The notes under the pieces are model-generated. The model was not told the origin of the DNA. It ran no database searches and worked only from the letters and a program-made list of their open reading frames with translations. A program made the translations under genes and the position numbers. From assembly GCF_030534315.2 (NCBI RefSeq), contig NZ_CP130558.2, positions 434,001-498,000 of the forward strand: a stretch of DNA of 64,000 bases, given 5' to 3'. Positions within the stretch are counted from its first letter, which is position 1; every line of letters starts with the position of its first letter. The DNA is from Thermoanaerobacterium sp. CMT5567-10. GTDB taxonomy: Bacteria > Bacillota > Thermoanaerobacteria > Thermoanaerobacterales > Thermoanaerobacteraceae. Positions 26,072-35,616 of the stretch are shown here, one piece after another.

Positions 26072-27057
26072 GTATATTTTATAAACCATATCAAGAAGCT
26101 AAATAACCTTCCGATTTGCCATCATTTTACCATGGGAATTTTTTATTTTCTACTACATTTTTCTGTAGTCTTTATTGTTTTCTAAATCAACCATAAATAA
26201 ATTAGTCTATTTCCACCAGATGCATTTGAATTGCCTTGACTATTGCTTCTCTGGTACTTAAAACACCCAATTTCTTAAATATGTTTCTTTTATGATAATT
26301 TACAGTATTAATACTTATTTTAAGTTCTGATGCAATTGCTGAGTCCTTGTATCCTTTAGTAATCAGCTTTAAAATTTTTAATTGTTCTTTGCTAAATTTG
26401 ATTATGTTAGTTCTATCTTTATTTCTAATTATTTTTTATACTCATTTTCAATCTGGTATACCAATAATTCTGTTAATGCAACCATTTCTTCTGCCATATC
26501 ATGTTCTATTGTCGATACATCAAGATACCCTATTGTTTTTTCATCTATAATAAGCGGTGATGCAATGCAATACCACTTTTTCAATATGCCGCAGTAATGG
26601 TCTTGTGGCGTTAAAAATACACACCTTTTTACATTTATCGCCATTGAGATCGCATTCGTTCCTAAACTATTTTCCGTAAAATATGTACCAATTCTAAATC
26701 CAAATTTATCTATGTACCTATATACATTATTATTACATAGTAAATTTAAAAGACATCCATCTTGATCGGTCAATAAAAACATATATTTTTCTTTTACAGC
26801 ATCTATAATATTATCAATGCAATTTCGAAATATGTTAATAAGTTTCATATTTTCATTCAACTTGACTTTTAAATCTTTCTTACTTAAAGTTACAAGTGGA
26901 AAATTTATTGAATCTTTAAGACCAATACTTGCACATCTTCTCTTTGAAAAAAGTATTTCTCTGTACAACTCTTTGCTATTCATAAAACTCACCAACTAAC
27001 ATTTTACAAACTTCTTAAATAATTTATTATTTCTACAAAATTGTTAAAATTCCTTCT
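26072..27057. repeat. Direct repeat copy 2 (GAF-LuxR locus)
   Basis: 986 bp matching 16186-17172; one T is missing inside a T run near 26431-26436. It is followed by the intact ANTAR gene, whereas copy 1 is followed by a fragment of it. Confidence 0.93.
26202..26983 (-). pseudogene. GAF-LuxR regulator, frameshifted second copy
   Basis: Same protein as 16316-17098 except for a single T lost from the run that ends the linker. After NEYKK the frame shifts and the LuxR helix-turn-helix is lost; the sensor half (ending near 26429) is still open. If made, it would be a GAF-only fragment. The HTH codons downstream are undamaged, so the loss is recent. Confidence 0.88.
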
Positions 27058-27121
27058 ACAATAAATATTTATCATATTCATATTTTAATTTTAATTTAAA
27101 AGCAAATATCTTTATCCTCAA

Positions 27122-27169
27122 CCAAAAAATAAGCTTAAGCACAGAAAAATCATGTTAATTGTGCTTAAG
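27122..27169 (-). terminator. Terminator of the glnA-ANTAR operon
   Basis: Minus-strand stem CTTAAGCACA / TGTGCTTAAG (27134-27169) followed by CTTATTTTTT. It ends the transcript behind the ANTAR gene. Confidence 0.82.
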
Positions 27170-27175
27170 TTTTTT

Positions 27176-27745
27176 TTACGAGTATTTAGTCAATATCCTT
27201 TCTGCTATGACTTCCATAGGAAGAGTTGAGTCCATGCTCATCTTCCTCATTAAAGTATAAGCTTCATCTTCATCTAATTTTTTTACTTTCATCAACAACC
27301 CTTTAGCTCTCTCTATTTTCTTGCGGGCTTCTATTTGCTTTTTTAAACTTTCTATTTCATGTTTTAAGGATAAATATTTTTTATGATTTTCAATTACAAA
27401 TTCCGTTAGACTTAATAAAACAGCTTTATCGATTGGTTTTAGCAAATACGCAAATACTGAATAGTTTTTTACTTCTTCAATAAAACCTCTTTGAATAGTC
27501 TGCGTCATCAATATAACTGGTGCTACATTATCGCTATCTATGATATGTGCTACCTCATATGCATTCATCCCCACAATACCCATATCTACCAAAACAAGAT
27601 CAGGCATCAAGGAGCGAGACAGCCTGACTGCGCTTCCACCATCTCTCGCTTCATAGACTAGATGACCACTAGACAACAACATTCCTTTTAAAATATTTCT
27701 GCTGTAATCATTGCTATCAGCTACTATAATGCGCCATTGACTCAT
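27176..27745 (-). CDS. ANTAR-domain response regulator (AmiR/NasT family)
   Basis: 189 residues. Receiver domain ~1-120 (WRIIVADSNDYSRNILKGML; phosphoacceptor Asp in PDLVLVDMGIVGMNAYE; Lys in FAYLLKPIDK), a coiled coil ~125-150, and an ANTAR RNA-binding three-helix end (IERAKGLLMKVKKLDEDEAYTLMRKMSMDS). ANTAR proteins bind tandem hairpins in nascent RNA and stop termination. It lies 14 bp behind glnA; an ANTAR regulator (GlnR) paired with glnA is described in Clostridium. The target is probably the hairpin pair in the glnA leader (29148-29176). Confidence 0.9.
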   Translation of the reverse strand: MSQWRIIVADSNDYSRNILKGMLLSSGHLVYEARDGGSAVRLSRSLMPDLVLVDMGIVGMNAYEVAHIIDSDNVAPVILMTQTIQRGFIEEVKNYSVFAYLLKPIDKAVLLSLTEFVIENHKKYLSLKHEIESLKKQIEARKKIERAKGLLMKVKKLDEDEAYTLMRKMSMDSTLPMEVIAERILTKYS

Positions 27746-27759
27746 GGAAACACCTCACT

Positions 27760-29094
27760 TTAAAATTTAGTAAGGTATTGGTCTATCTCCCACCTCGTAA
27801 CAAAAGTCTTGTACGAATTCCACTCAGACCATTTTGCCTCAATATATTTATTGTATATATGTTCACCCAATGCATTTTTCATGACTTCATCTTTTTCTAA
27901 AATAACTAAAGCTTCCTCTAATGAATCAGGTAATTTATCTATATTTAACTTTTTTAGTTCCTGCTCATCCATTTCATATATATTCTTGTCAACAGATGGT
28001 GGTGGCATTATTTTATTTCTTATGCCATCAAGACCTGCAGCTAATGAACATGCTAATGCTAAATACGGATTATTAGACGGATCAGGCGACCTAAGCTCTA
28101 TCCTTGTTGAATTTCCTCTTTTAGCAGGTATCCTAATCAATGGGCTTCTGTTTCTTCCAGACCATGCAATATAAACAGGAGCTTCAAAACCTGACACAAG
28201 CCTTTTATAGGAGTTAACTGTGGGATTTGTTATACATGTAAGTGCCTTTGCGTGTTTCAAAAGTCCACCAATGTAATAATAGCAATCTTTGCTAAGCCCC
28301 ATTTGAGCAGATGGATCGTAAAATGCATTTTCACCGTCTTTCATAAGCGATTGATTTAAATGCATACCTGAACCAGCAATGCCATAGACAGGTTTAGGCA
28401 TAAATGTAGCATGAAGTCCGTGTTTTTGTGCAATTATTCTTACAACCATCTTAAACGTCATGACATTATCTGCTGTTGCAAGTGCATCATCATACTTAAA
28501 ATCTATCTCATGTTGTCCTGGCCCTACTTCGTGGTGTGATGCCTCTATCGCAAAACCCATTTCTTTTAATGTAGAAACCATTTCCTTACGAGCACTTTCG
28601 CCTAGATCAACAGGAGCCATATCAAAATACCCGGCTGCATCCTGAGTAATTGTAGTAGGATTTCCTTTTTCATCAGTCAAAAATAGGTAAAATTCACATT
28701 CTGGTCCCACATTCATTGTGTAACCTAGTTTTTTGGCATCTTCTAAATTTTTTTTGAGAACATACCTTGGATCGCCTTCAAAAGGCGTACCATCGGGATT
28801 GTATATATCGCAAATAAGCCTTGCCTCTACACCACTGGTAGTTCTCCATGGAAATATTACAAAAGTATCGGTATCCGGCCTTAAATACATATCAGATTCT
28901 TCGATTCTGACAAATCCATCTATTGATGAACCGTCAAACATTATTTCATTGTTTAGAGCTTTATCCAGCTCTTCAATAGGAATTGAGACGTTTTTCATAA
29001 CACCAAAGATGTCGCTAAATTGCAGATGGATAAATTCAACACCACGTTCTTTAGAAATCCTCAATACATCTTCAGCACTGTATTTATTTCCCAT
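27760..29094 (-). CDS. glnA: Glutamine synthetase, type I
   Basis: 444 residues, the usual GSI-alpha length. [11 protein letters not shown]-type text (here [14 protein letters not shown]), CEFYLFL with [39 protein letters not shown] and the ATP/glutamate region [34 protein letters not shown]. The adenylylation-site motif of GSI-beta is absent, as expected. It makes glutamine from glutamate, ammonia and ATP. The start at 29094 has AAGGAGG six bases ahead. A promoter, tandem hairpins and a terminator precede it, so it is probably controlled by antitermination through the downstream ANTAR protein. Confidence 0.95.
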   Translation of the reverse strand: MGNKYSAEDVLRISKERGVEFIHLQFSDIFGVMKNVSIPIEELDKALNNEIMFDGSSIDGFVRIEESDMYLRPDTDTFVIFPWRTTSGVEARLICDIYNPDGTPFEGDPRYVLKKNLEDAKKLGYTMNVGPECEFYLFLTDEKGNPTTITQDAAGYFDMAPVDLGESARKEMVSTLKEMGFAIEASHHEVGPGQHEIDFKYDDALATADNVMTFKMVVRIIAQKHGLHATFMPKPVYGIAGSGMHLNQSLMKDGENAFYDPSAQMGLSKDCYYYIGGLLKHAKALTCITNPTVNSYKRLVSGFEAPVYIAWSGRNRSPLIRIPAKRGNSTRIELRSPDPSNNPYLALACSLAAGLDGIRNKIMPPPSVDKNIYEMDEQELKKLNIDKLPDSLEEALVILEKDEVMKNALGEHIYNKYIEAKWSEWNSYKTFVTRWEIDQYLTKF

Positions 29095-29112
29095 AGCCAT
29101 CCTCCTTAAATT

Positions 29113-29166
29113 AAAAATAGGTGTACTCAACTAAAGGTTGCATCTCACCTTTCCATTGAGGACACC
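29113..29166 (-). terminator. Leader terminator (attenuator) of glnA
   Basis: On the minus strand GGTGT..CTCAA..AAAGGT pairs with ACCTTT..TTGAG..ACACC (29120-29166), followed by TATTTTT. It stands between the glnA promoter and the start codon, so full transcription needs readthrough. Confidence 0.78.
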
Positions 29167-29176
29167 ATTGCCCATC
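29148..29176 (-). ncRNA. ANTAR-type tandem hairpin in the glnA leader
   Basis: Two closely spaced CAATGG loops. Hairpin 1: GATGGGC-AATGGT-GTCCTC (29158-29176), a hexaloop with A at position 1 and G at 4, the ANTAR target rule. Hairpin 2: CCTC-AATGGA-AAGG (29148-29161), the same loop start but a mismatched closing pair. Hairpin 2 shares bases with the left arm of the terminator, so the two are exclusive, as in known ANTAR leaders. Confidence 0.6.
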
Positions 29177-29196
29177 TAAATATAAGACTTTACAAA

Positions 29197-29225
29197 ATTA
29201 TAGCACATAAATTACCGCACAACAA
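29197..29225 (-). promoter_or_regulatory. glnA promoter
   Basis: Minus strand: -35 TTGTTG (29225-29220), 17-bp spacer ending in TGC, -10 TATAAT (29202-29197). It puts the transcript start just upstream of the hairpin pair. Confidence 0.65.
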
Positions 29226-29248
29226 GATGATATTTTTATGACACGGTT

Positions 29249-29530
29249 TCATTCGTCCTTTTTAACGAGTTCCACATCTATGCCATCTATAACTCCAGAG
29301 ATTAGGTTAAAAAGCCATGCACCAAGTGCACTGAAAAGTGACAATATAATCCCATAAATTATACCAAAAAGGAGCCCTCCAAAAATGCCCATACCAAAAA
29401 ACCTAGCATCCCCTACACTCCCTAACAGACCACCTATTAAGCCAAATATAGCTCCTATTATGATACCGTATAGAAATGTAAATTTGAAGACTGACAAAGC
29501 AGAGATTTTTTTGATTTTATAATTCCACAT
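29249..29530 (-). CDS. Small Gly-rich membrane protein (DUF3566-like)
   Basis: 93 residues with two long Gly-rich hydrophobic segments (FLYGIIIGAIFGLIGGLLGSVG and GMGIFGGLLFGIIYGIILSLFSALGAWLFNLISGVIDG). The N-terminal WNYKIKKISALSVFKFTFLYG and the closing basic/acidic tail DGIDVELVKK resemble DUF3566-type proteins. Start ATG at 29530 follows AAAGGGGTGG. It stands alone, with no clear role. Confidence 0.68.
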   Translation of the reverse strand: MWNYKIKKISALSVFKFTFLYGIIIGAIFGLIGGLLGSVGDARFFGMGIFGGLLFGIIYGIILSLFSALGAWLFNLISGVIDGIDVELVKKDE

Positions 29531-29711
29531 ATATCCACCCCTTTCTATGTAGTTCTTCAACTATGCAGCTACTCTATAATTATATTATAACATAATTTTC
29601 TTATGCAAGTACAAAAATTAATAAACTTATAAATTTTTAAAAAAATTACTATATCCATTCAAATTGAATCGAACAAATCATAATGGTAATACTATTCTTT
29701 GAGGTGATTGT

Positions 29712-30563
29712 ATGAAAAATTATCACAAAATATTGTATTTCTTATTAATTGTTGTAGTAATATTTCAATTACCAGCTTGTAAAAATAATCAGAAGAAACC
29801 AGTGCCACAAAAAAAGCCAAATACGACTCAAAAAATGTCTACGCCAAAAGAGCTTACAAAAATAGAAAATGATATTGATACAATAATAAAAGAATGTCAA
29901 AAGCTGCAAGAATCACAAAAAAGTGAAACTGACAAATTATCTGTATCAGCATTAGCACCTCAAAATCAGCAGCAAGGAGGCAAATCAACTAGCAAGGGCG
30001 GAAATAAGCAAAAGCAGCAAAAAGAACCACCTGAGAAAAAATCATGGAGTACAATTGATAAAACAGTCAAGGACATACATACAAATTGGAATGTTCTGAG
30101 TCCTATAGCAGCAAAAGCAGGTGCAAGTACAGATTTATTAAACAATGTAAGCACCGCCATAAATACTTTGACAACAAAATCCACAAATAAATTATTAAAT
30201 GACACGATGATTGCTGCCAATAATGTTTACAAATATATACCTGAAATTGAAAATTATTTTAAGACAACATCACCTCCAGACATTAAAAAGCTTAGGTTTT
30301 ACAACAGAGATATTGATTTTAATTCATCGATAGGAAAATGGGACGTAGCAAAGAAAGATATAAACGATCTAAAAGCAATCTGGAAAACTTTAAAAGTAAA
30401 ACTTCCGAAAGATGCCAAAACTGCATCAGATAAATTTGACTCGGGCCTCAGTGAATTGGAAAAGGCAGTACAGGCAAAAGACAGCACGATCACAAAGATT
30501 AAATCGAATGTTCTAGAGTCAGATATTAAGTCACTTGAAAAAGCTTCAGGGTCAAAAAAATAA
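29712..30563 (+). CDS. Putative lipoprotein of unknown function
   Basis: 283 residues. A lipoprotein signal (ILYFLLIVVVIFQLPAC, lipobox LPAC with Cys23) is followed by a Lys/Pro/Gln-rich low-complexity linker (~24-115) and a helical C-terminal half (~115-283) with no known motif. It should sit on the outer face of the membrane. Basic linkers of this kind may hold onto wall polymers. It is monocistronic with its own terminator. No family recognised. Confidence 0.75.
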   Translation: MKNYHKILYFLLIVVVIFQLPACKNNQKKPVPQKKPNTTQKMSTPKELTKIENDIDTIIKECQKLQESQKSETDKLSVSALAPQNQQQGGKSTSKGGNKQKQQKEPPEKKSWSTIDKTVKDIHTNWNVLSPIAAKAGASTDLLNNVSTAINTLTTKSTNKLLNDTMIAANNVYKYIPEIENYFKTTSPPDIKKLRFYNRDIDFNSSIGKWDVAKKDINDLKAIWKTLKVKLPKDAKTASDKFDSGLSELEKAVQAKDSTITKIKSNVLESDIKSLEKASGSKK

Positions 30564-30585
30564 CCTCAGTTTGGGGTTATTTTTA
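30561..30585 (+). terminator. Terminator after the lipoprotein gene
   Basis: AACCTC/GGGGTT stem with a short loop and then ATTTTTAT, starting at the stop codon. Confidence 0.7.
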
Positions 30586-30600
30586 TATAACCTTATTTTA

Positions 30601-30629
30601 TTGACTTCATATAATAATAATGATATATT
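30601..30629 (+). promoter_or_regulatory. Promoter of the asd-dap operon
   Basis: -35 TTGACT (30601-30606), 17-bp spacer, -10 TATATT (30624-30629). The leader to asd is only ~60 nt, and no lysine riboswitch is present. Confidence 0.6.
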
Positions 30630-30692
30630 TTATATAACAAAAGTGCTTTATTACATTATATTATTGAATTCATATATTTAAGGAGGATAATA

Positions 30693-31676
30693 ATGGGAGT
30701 CAATGTAGCAATTGTAGGTGCAACAGGCCTTGTGGGCAGAACTTTTATAAAAGTTTTAGAAGAAAGAAATTTTCCAATAGATAAATTATATCTATTCGCA
30801 TCGAAAAGGTCTGCTGGTCAAAAATTATTATTTAAAGAAAATGAATACACAGTTGAAGAACTAACAGAAAATAGCTTTGACAGAGATATTAAAATTGCAT
30901 TGTTTTCGGCAGGTGCAACTGTAAGCAAAAAATACGCACCTATAGCAGCCGAAAAAGGTGTTACAGTCATTGACAACTCCAGCGCTTGGAGAATGGATGA
31001 TAATGTGCCACTTGTAGTTCCTGAAGTAAATCCACAGGACATAAAGTGGAATAAAGGAATAATCGCCAATCCAAACTGTTCAACAATTCAAATGGTAGTT
31101 CCCCTGAAACCTCTTCACGATAGATACAAAATAAAGAGAATTGTAGTTTCAACATATCAAGCTGTATCAGGTGCAGGTAAAAAAGGTGTTGATGACCTTG
31201 AAAGAACATTGAATGGTGAAAAAAATCAGTGTTTCCCATATTCAATTGCAAATAACTGTATTCCTCACATAGATGTATTTTTGCCTGATGGTTATACAAA
31301 AGAGGAACTAAAAATGATAAATGAAACAAAAAAAATCATGGGGGATAATTCCATAAAAGTATCACCTACTACAGTGAGAGTACCTGTAAAAAATTCACAC
31401 AGTGAAAGTGTCAATATAGAGTTTGAGAAACCATATCAGATGGAAGATTTAAAAAAAATTTTAAGAAATGCACCAGGAGTCGTTCTGATGGATGATCCTG
31501 AAAACAACATCTATCCAGTTGCAACAATTGCAACAGGCCATGATGAAGTCTTTGTAGGTAGAATTAGACGTGATGAAACAGTCTACAGCGGATTAAATAT
31601 GTGGATTGTAGCAGACAATATTAGAAAGGGTGCTGCTTCTAATGCTGTTCAAATTGCTGAGTTGCTTATAAAATAA
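30693..31676 (+). CDS. asd: Aspartate-semialdehyde dehydrogenase
   Basis: 327 residues. Rossmann motif VAIVGATGLVGRTF; catalytic Cys129 in NPNCSTIQM; substrate-site VSTYQAVSGAGKKG; catalytic His in VPVKNSHSESV. It reduces aspartyl phosphate to aspartate semialdehyde with NADPH, the branch point to lysine, diaminopimelate, threonine and methionine. First gene of asd-dapA-dapB-dapH; the gap to dapA is 32 bp. Shine-Dalgarno AAGGAGG. Confidence 0.96.
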   Translation: MGVNVAIVGATGLVGRTFIKVLEERNFPIDKLYLFASKRSAGQKLLFKENEYTVEELTENSFDRDIKIALFSAGATVSKKYAPIAAEKGVTVIDNSSAWRMDDNVPLVVPEVNPQDIKWNKGIIANPNCSTIQMVVPLKPLHDRYKIKRIVVSTYQAVSGAGKKGVDDLERTLNGEKNQCFPYSIANNCIPHIDVFLPDGYTKEELKMINETKKIMGDNSIKVSPTTVRVPVKNSHSESVNIEFEKPYQMEDLKKILRNAPGVVLMDDPENNIYPVATIATGHDEVFVGRIRRDETVYSGLNMWIVADNIRKGAASNAVQIAELLIK

Positions 31677-31708
31677 AGCCACTCATTATAGGAAAGGATG
31701 ATTAAATT

Positions 31709-32590
31709 ATGCCAGTATTTAAGGGCTCGGGTGTCGCACTCGTTACTCCTTTCACCGAAGATGGAGTTAACTTTAATAAGTTAGAGGAACTTTTAGAATG
31801 GCATATAAAAGAAGGTACAGATGCTGTAATAATATGCGGTACTACTGGTGAATCTTCAACAATGACAGAAAAAGAGAGAATGGACGCAATAAAATTTGCA
31901 GTTGATAAAGTAGCAGGGAGAATCCCAGTCATAGCCGGCACCGGCAGCAACAATACAAAGCACAGTATCGAATTAAGTCAATATGCTTCATCTGTTGGTG
32001 CTGATGCTCTCCTTGTCATAACACCATACTACAATAAGACTACTCAAACAGGCCTTGTCAAACATTTTACGGAGATCGCCAAAAATGTCGATAAACCAAT
32101 AATAATATACAATGTGCCAAGTAGAACAGGAATGAATGTAAAGCCAGAAACATACTTAGAAATATGTAAATACGTTGACAATGTTGTAGGTGTAAAAGAA
32201 GCCAGCAGCGATATCGTACAAATAGCGGAAATAGCTCGGATAATGGGCGATAAATTTGAGATATATTCAGGAAATGATGACCAAGTTGTGCCAATTTTGT
32301 CTTTAGGAGGAATCGGCGTTATTTCTGTCACTGCTAATATCGTTCCTAAAAAGATACACGACATGGTAATGTTATATTTAAATGGCGATATAAAAGCTGC
32401 AAGAAAACTCCAACTAGAATTAAATCCGCTTAATAGTGCGATGTTCATAGAAACAAATCCAATACCTATAAAGACAGCTATGAATCTTATGGGTTTTGGC
32501 GTTGGGCCATTGAGGCTTCCTTTAGTCGACATGAGTGAAAAGAATTTAGACACATTAAAATCCACATTAAAAGAATACGGATTGTTATAA
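31709..32590 (+). CDS. dapA: 4-hydroxy-tetrahydrodipicolinate synthase
   Basis: 293 residues. TIM barrel with [13 protein letters not shown] (~43-56), Tyr134 in [10 protein letters not shown] and the Schiff-base Lys163 in VGVKEASSD. It joins pyruvate and aspartate semialdehyde in the first committed step to diaminopimelate. Second gene of the operon, 13 bp before dapB. In a spore former the product also leads to dipicolinic acid. Confidence 0.96.
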   Translation: MPVFKGSGVALVTPFTEDGVNFNKLEELLEWHIKEGTDAVIICGTTGESSTMTEKERMDAIKFAVDKVAGRIPVIAGTGSNNTKHSIELSQYASSVGADALLVITPYYNKTTQTGLVKHFTEIAKNVDKPIIIYNVPSRTGMNVKPETYLEICKYVDNVVGVKEASSDIVQIAEIARIMGDKFEIYSGNDDQVVPILSLGGIGVISVTANIVPKKIHDMVMLYLNGDIKAARKLQLELNPLNSAMFIETNPIPIKTAMNLMGFGVGPLRLPLVDMSEKNLDTLKSTLKEYGLL

Positions 32591-32603
32591 GGAGGCCATA
32601 TAA

Positions 32604-33359
32604 ATGTTGAAAATCATTATAAATGGTTGCTGTGGAAAGATGGGTAGAGTAATTGCAAGACTGGCCTCAGAAAACCCTGAATTTGAAGTCGTTGCTGGAA
32701 TCGATCAAAACACATGCCAATGCGAATTCCCTGTATATAAAAGCCTCGATGACGTAAAAGAGACAGCAGATGTAGTAATTGATTTTTCATATCATACCGC
32801 TGTACCGCGTTTACTTAAAGCTGCAATAGGTAAAAATTTGCCTGTCGTAGTTGCTACAACAGGTCTTGATGATGAAGAAATTAATTCTGTTATTGAAGCA
32901 TCAAAATATATACCTGTATTTAGATCTGCCAACATGTCATTAGGCATAAATGTGCTTCTCAGTTTAGTTAAAGAGGCTGCAAAAGTTTTAAGCAATGATT
33001 TCGATATAGAAATATTGGAAATGCACCACAATATGAAAAAAGATTCACCAAGTGGAACTGCCCTTTTAATAGCTGACGCCATCAATAAAGTACTTAACGA
33101 TAAAAAAGAATATGTATATGGCAGACACTCCAAGACGGATTTGCGGGATAAAAATGAGATAGGAATTCATGCTCTAAGAGGTGGTACTGTAGTAGGCGAG
33201 CATGAAGTAATTTTTGCGGGTCATGATGAAATTATAAAAATCAGCCATTCTGCCAGATCCAGAGAAATATTCGGCAATGGTGCTCTTTTTGCAGCAAAAT
33301 TTCTAGTAAATCAAAAGCCCGGATTGTACGATATGGAATCACTTGTCAAGAAAGGATGA
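32604..33359 (+). CDS. dapB: 4-hydroxy-tetrahydrodipicolinate reductase
   Basis: 251 residues. N-terminal nucleotide-binding motif IINGCCGKMGRV, GLDDEEIN region, and the active-site text EMHHNMKKDSPSGTALL (HHxxK). It reduces the DapA product to tetrahydrodipicolinate. Six bases separate it from dapH, so it is tightly coupled. Confidence 0.96.
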   Translation: MLKIIINGCCGKMGRVIARLASENPEFEVVAGIDQNTCQCEFPVYKSLDDVKETADVVIDFSYHTAVPRLLKAAIGKNLPVVVATTGLDDEEINSVIEASKYIPVFRSANMSLGINVLLSLVKEAAKVLSNDFDIEILEMHHNMKKDSPSGTALLIADAINKVLNDKKEYVYGRHSKTDLRDKNEIGIHALRGGTVVGEHEVIFAGHDEIIKISHSARSREIFGNGALFAAKFLVNQKPGLYDMESLVKKG

Positions 33360-33365
33360 TAATAT

Positions 33366-34079
33366 TTGAGTTCAAAAGATGAAATGACAAATCCATATGA
33401 AATAGCAAAATTCATAAAGGAGTCAAAAAAATCGACTCCTGTAAAAGCTTATATAAGCGGAAACATCGACGTTGATGAGACAACATTTAAAGTATTTGGC
33501 AGCGACAATTTTAAGATAATCTTCGGAGAGCTAGATGATGTAAAAAAGCTTCTGGATGAAAATAAAGATAAAATTAAAAATTATCATTTAGAGTATGATA
33601 GACGCAATTCTGCAATACCATTGCTGGATATAAAAGACTTAAATGCCCGCATAGAACCTGGTGCAATTATTCGTGACAGAGTTAAAATAGGCAAAAACGC
33701 TGTAATAATGATGGGGGCAATTATAAATATAGGTGCTGAAATCGGAGAAAACTCTATGATAGACATGAATGCAGTTGTTGGCGCAAGAGGAATAATCGGC
33801 AAAAATGTTCATGTTGGTGCTGGCGCTGTCATCGCAGGCGTACTTGAACCTCCCAGCAGCATACCTGTAATAGTTGAAGACAATGTGTTAATCGGAGCAA
33901 ATGCTGTATTGCTTGAAGGTGTCAGAGTCGGCCATGATGCTGTTGTAGCAGCAGGTTCAGTGGTCACTGAAGATGTACCTCCAAACACTGTAGTTGCTGG
34001 TGTCCCTGCAAAGATTGTTAAAATAAAAGATGAAAAAACAAAAGAGAAAACTAAACTTTTAGACGATTTAAGAGGATAA
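33366..34079 (+). CDS. dapH: Tetrahydrodipicolinate N-acetyltransferase
   Basis: 237 residues. An N-terminal alpha/beta cap (~1-85) precedes left-handed beta-helix hexapeptide repeats (~95-220): [58 protein letters not shown].... These fit the acetyl-type DapH/DapD of Firmicutes (EC 2.3.1.89). It acetylates tetrahydrodipicolinate, so this organism uses the acetylase variant of the lysine path, though dapL or other later steps are not in the window. The start is TTG after AAGGATGAT. Confidence 0.93.
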   Translation: MSSKDEMTNPYEIAKFIKESKKSTPVKAYISGNIDVDETTFKVFGSDNFKIIFGELDDVKKLLDENKDKIKNYHLEYDRRNSAIPLLDIKDLNARIEPGAIIRDRVKIGKNAVIMMGAIINIGAEIGENSMIDMNAVVGARGIIGKNVHVGAGAVIAGVLEPPSSIPVIVEDNVLIGANAVLLEGVRVGHDAVVAAGSVVTEDVPPNTVVAGVPAKIVKIKDEKTKEKTKLLDDLRG

Positions 34080-34105
34080 AAACCCGGTTTTCCCCGGGTT
34101 TTAAA
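34080..34105. terminator. Bidirectional terminator between dapH and cobO-like gene
   Basis: AAACCCGG/CCGGGTTT stem with a 6-nt loop (34080-34101). T runs lie on both sides, between convergent genes. Confidence 0.82.
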
Positions 34106-34628
34106 ATTCTATGCCGTATCTGGCAGTAATGCCTTTTTCATAAGGATGTTTTATGAGTTTCATCTCTGTAACAAGATCAGCATTCTCAACTAGCTCTTTG
34201 GGAGCATTTCTTCCTGTCAGAACCATTTCCATTGTATCAGGTTTTTCCCTCATAAGTTTAAGTACATCATCTACAGAATATATGTTATTATGTATTACCC
34301 CCATTATTTCATCCAATATGAGCATATCACATTCACTATTTTTTAAAATACTTTCTATAAATTCATAAGCTTTATGCATTTCATCTCTAAGTATGTTTTT
34401 TTCATCTTCATTCATTTGAAAGAAAAATTTTTCACTAGATTGAAATCGAAATACTTTAAAATTCTCATAATTTTTTAATATATGAAGTTCTCCAGTATCA
34501 CGTCCCTTTAAAAATTGCACCATATATATTTTGTAATTCCTTCCCAATGCTCTAACACCAAGTCCAATAGCTGCAGTGGTTTTGCCTTTTCCATCTCCCG
34601 TATATATTTGAATGAGACCATTTTTCAA
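34101..34628 (-). CDS. cobO: Cob(I)yrinic acid a,c-diamide adenosyltransferase
   Basis: 175 residues. P-loop GDGKGKTTAAIGLGVRALG at ~10-28, the CobA/BtuR signature, then YMVQFLKGRDTGEL and DMLILDEIMGVIHNN. It adenosylates corrinoids to make coenzyme B12. No other cobalamin gene lies in the window, so it may serve salvage. Start is TTG after AGGAGAG. The gap to the next gene upstream is 28 bp, so co-transcription with the SSB-like gene is likely. Confidence 0.92.
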   Translation of the reverse strand: MKNGLIQIYTGDGKGKTTAAIGLGVRALGRNYKIYMVQFLKGRDTGELHILKNYENFKVFRFQSSEKFFFQMNEDEKNILRDEMHKAYEFIESILKNSECDMLILDEIMGVIHNNIYSVDDVLKLMREKPDTMEMVLTGRNAPKELVENADLVTEMKLIKHPYEKGITARYGIEF

Positions 34629-34656
34629 TGTTTATCTCTCCTTTTGTTTATAATGT

Positions 34657-35316
34657 TTATTGTTCTGTTGAAATCATCTCATCTTTATTAGCTTTTTCCA
34701 TCTTTGTTATTGATACCTCATAGGCTGTTCTTGTTATAATTTCATTATTTTCTCCTTTTTTTTGATATTCCCTACTTTGTACCCTTCCCCACAATTTTAT
34801 ACGATCACCGACTTTTAATTTTTCGCAAAATCTAGCATTTCTCCCCCATGCTATAACAGGAATATAATCAGACTTACTATATGGTCTATTGACAGCAATA
34901 AGCAAGTCAGATATCTCCCTTCCAAACGGAGTTGTTCTATAGATTGGATCTTTGCATATAAATCCATCTAAAAATATCTCATTGGGATTCTTTATGTATT
35001 CATCATCACTTACAACCATAATATCCCTTGCAAAAATAGTCAGTATTAACCTATTTTTCCCTCCATTTGGTGATTGCCTATTATATGATCTTAGCTGTCC
35101 TTCAATTTTTACTCTAGTACCAGGGCCTAAATTTATTCCTTCGAATAGCCTGTTTGATATAGTGATGGGAAGCATGTCTTTTACATCACTTAACCTAGGT
35201 ACTTCAAGTATAAAATTGTAAAACTGCTCGCCATAAAGCTCATGACTAAATTCTAAGTCGTTAACAATTTTACCAGTTACATTAACTACATTATTCCCTA
35301 AAATATTACCTGCCAT
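34657..35316 (-). CDS. SSB-like protein with two OB folds
   Basis: 219 residues. Two single-strand-binding modules in tandem: ~1-105 (NVVNVTGKIVNDLEF...GEQFYNFILEVPRLS...LGPGTRVKIEGQLRSYN) and ~110-215 (PNEIFLDGFICKDPIYRTTPFGREISDLLIAVNRPYSKSDYIPVIAWGRNARFCEKLKVGDRIKLWGRVQSREYQKK). It lacks the acidic C-terminal tip of the main replicative SSB, so it is a paralogue. Start at 35316 is chosen from GGGGAG nine bases ahead. It could work in competence or repair; not certain. Confidence 0.82.
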   Translation of the reverse strand: MAGNILGNNVVNVTGKIVNDLEFSHELYGEQFYNFILEVPRLSDVKDMLPITISNRLFEGINLGPGTRVKIEGQLRSYNRQSPNGGKNRLILTIFARDIMVVSDDEYIKNPNEIFLDGFICKDPIYRTTPFGREISDLLIAVNRPYSKSDYIPVIAWGRNARFCEKLKVGDRIKLWGRVQSREYQKKGENNEIITRTAYEVSITKMEKANKDEMISTEQ

Positions 35317-35616
35317 CTGTTTACTCTCCCCTTCCATCATGTGTACCTTCTTATTGATATTAATATTATTTATGAAGAGCATTTATGACAGGTTAGTTAA
35401 AATATTTAATCGTTTTACGGCGATATTAAATAATAAAAAAACAAACTTCATCAAATCACCCAACCTCAATATGAAATATTACGAAATAGTTCTTATGTAA
35501 AATTAATTATTGTCGGCATCAAAATACTCTTGCATTATTATTTTCCTCAATATTATATAAAATAATATCATTAATCTTGTTTTTTTGCAATTACTATTAT
35601 AGAACTTTGTAAAATT

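Noticed and set aside
30586-30692. Lysine riboswitch before the asd-dap operon
   Set aside because: The leader is only about 60 nt after the -10 box, too short for the lysine riboswitch fold.
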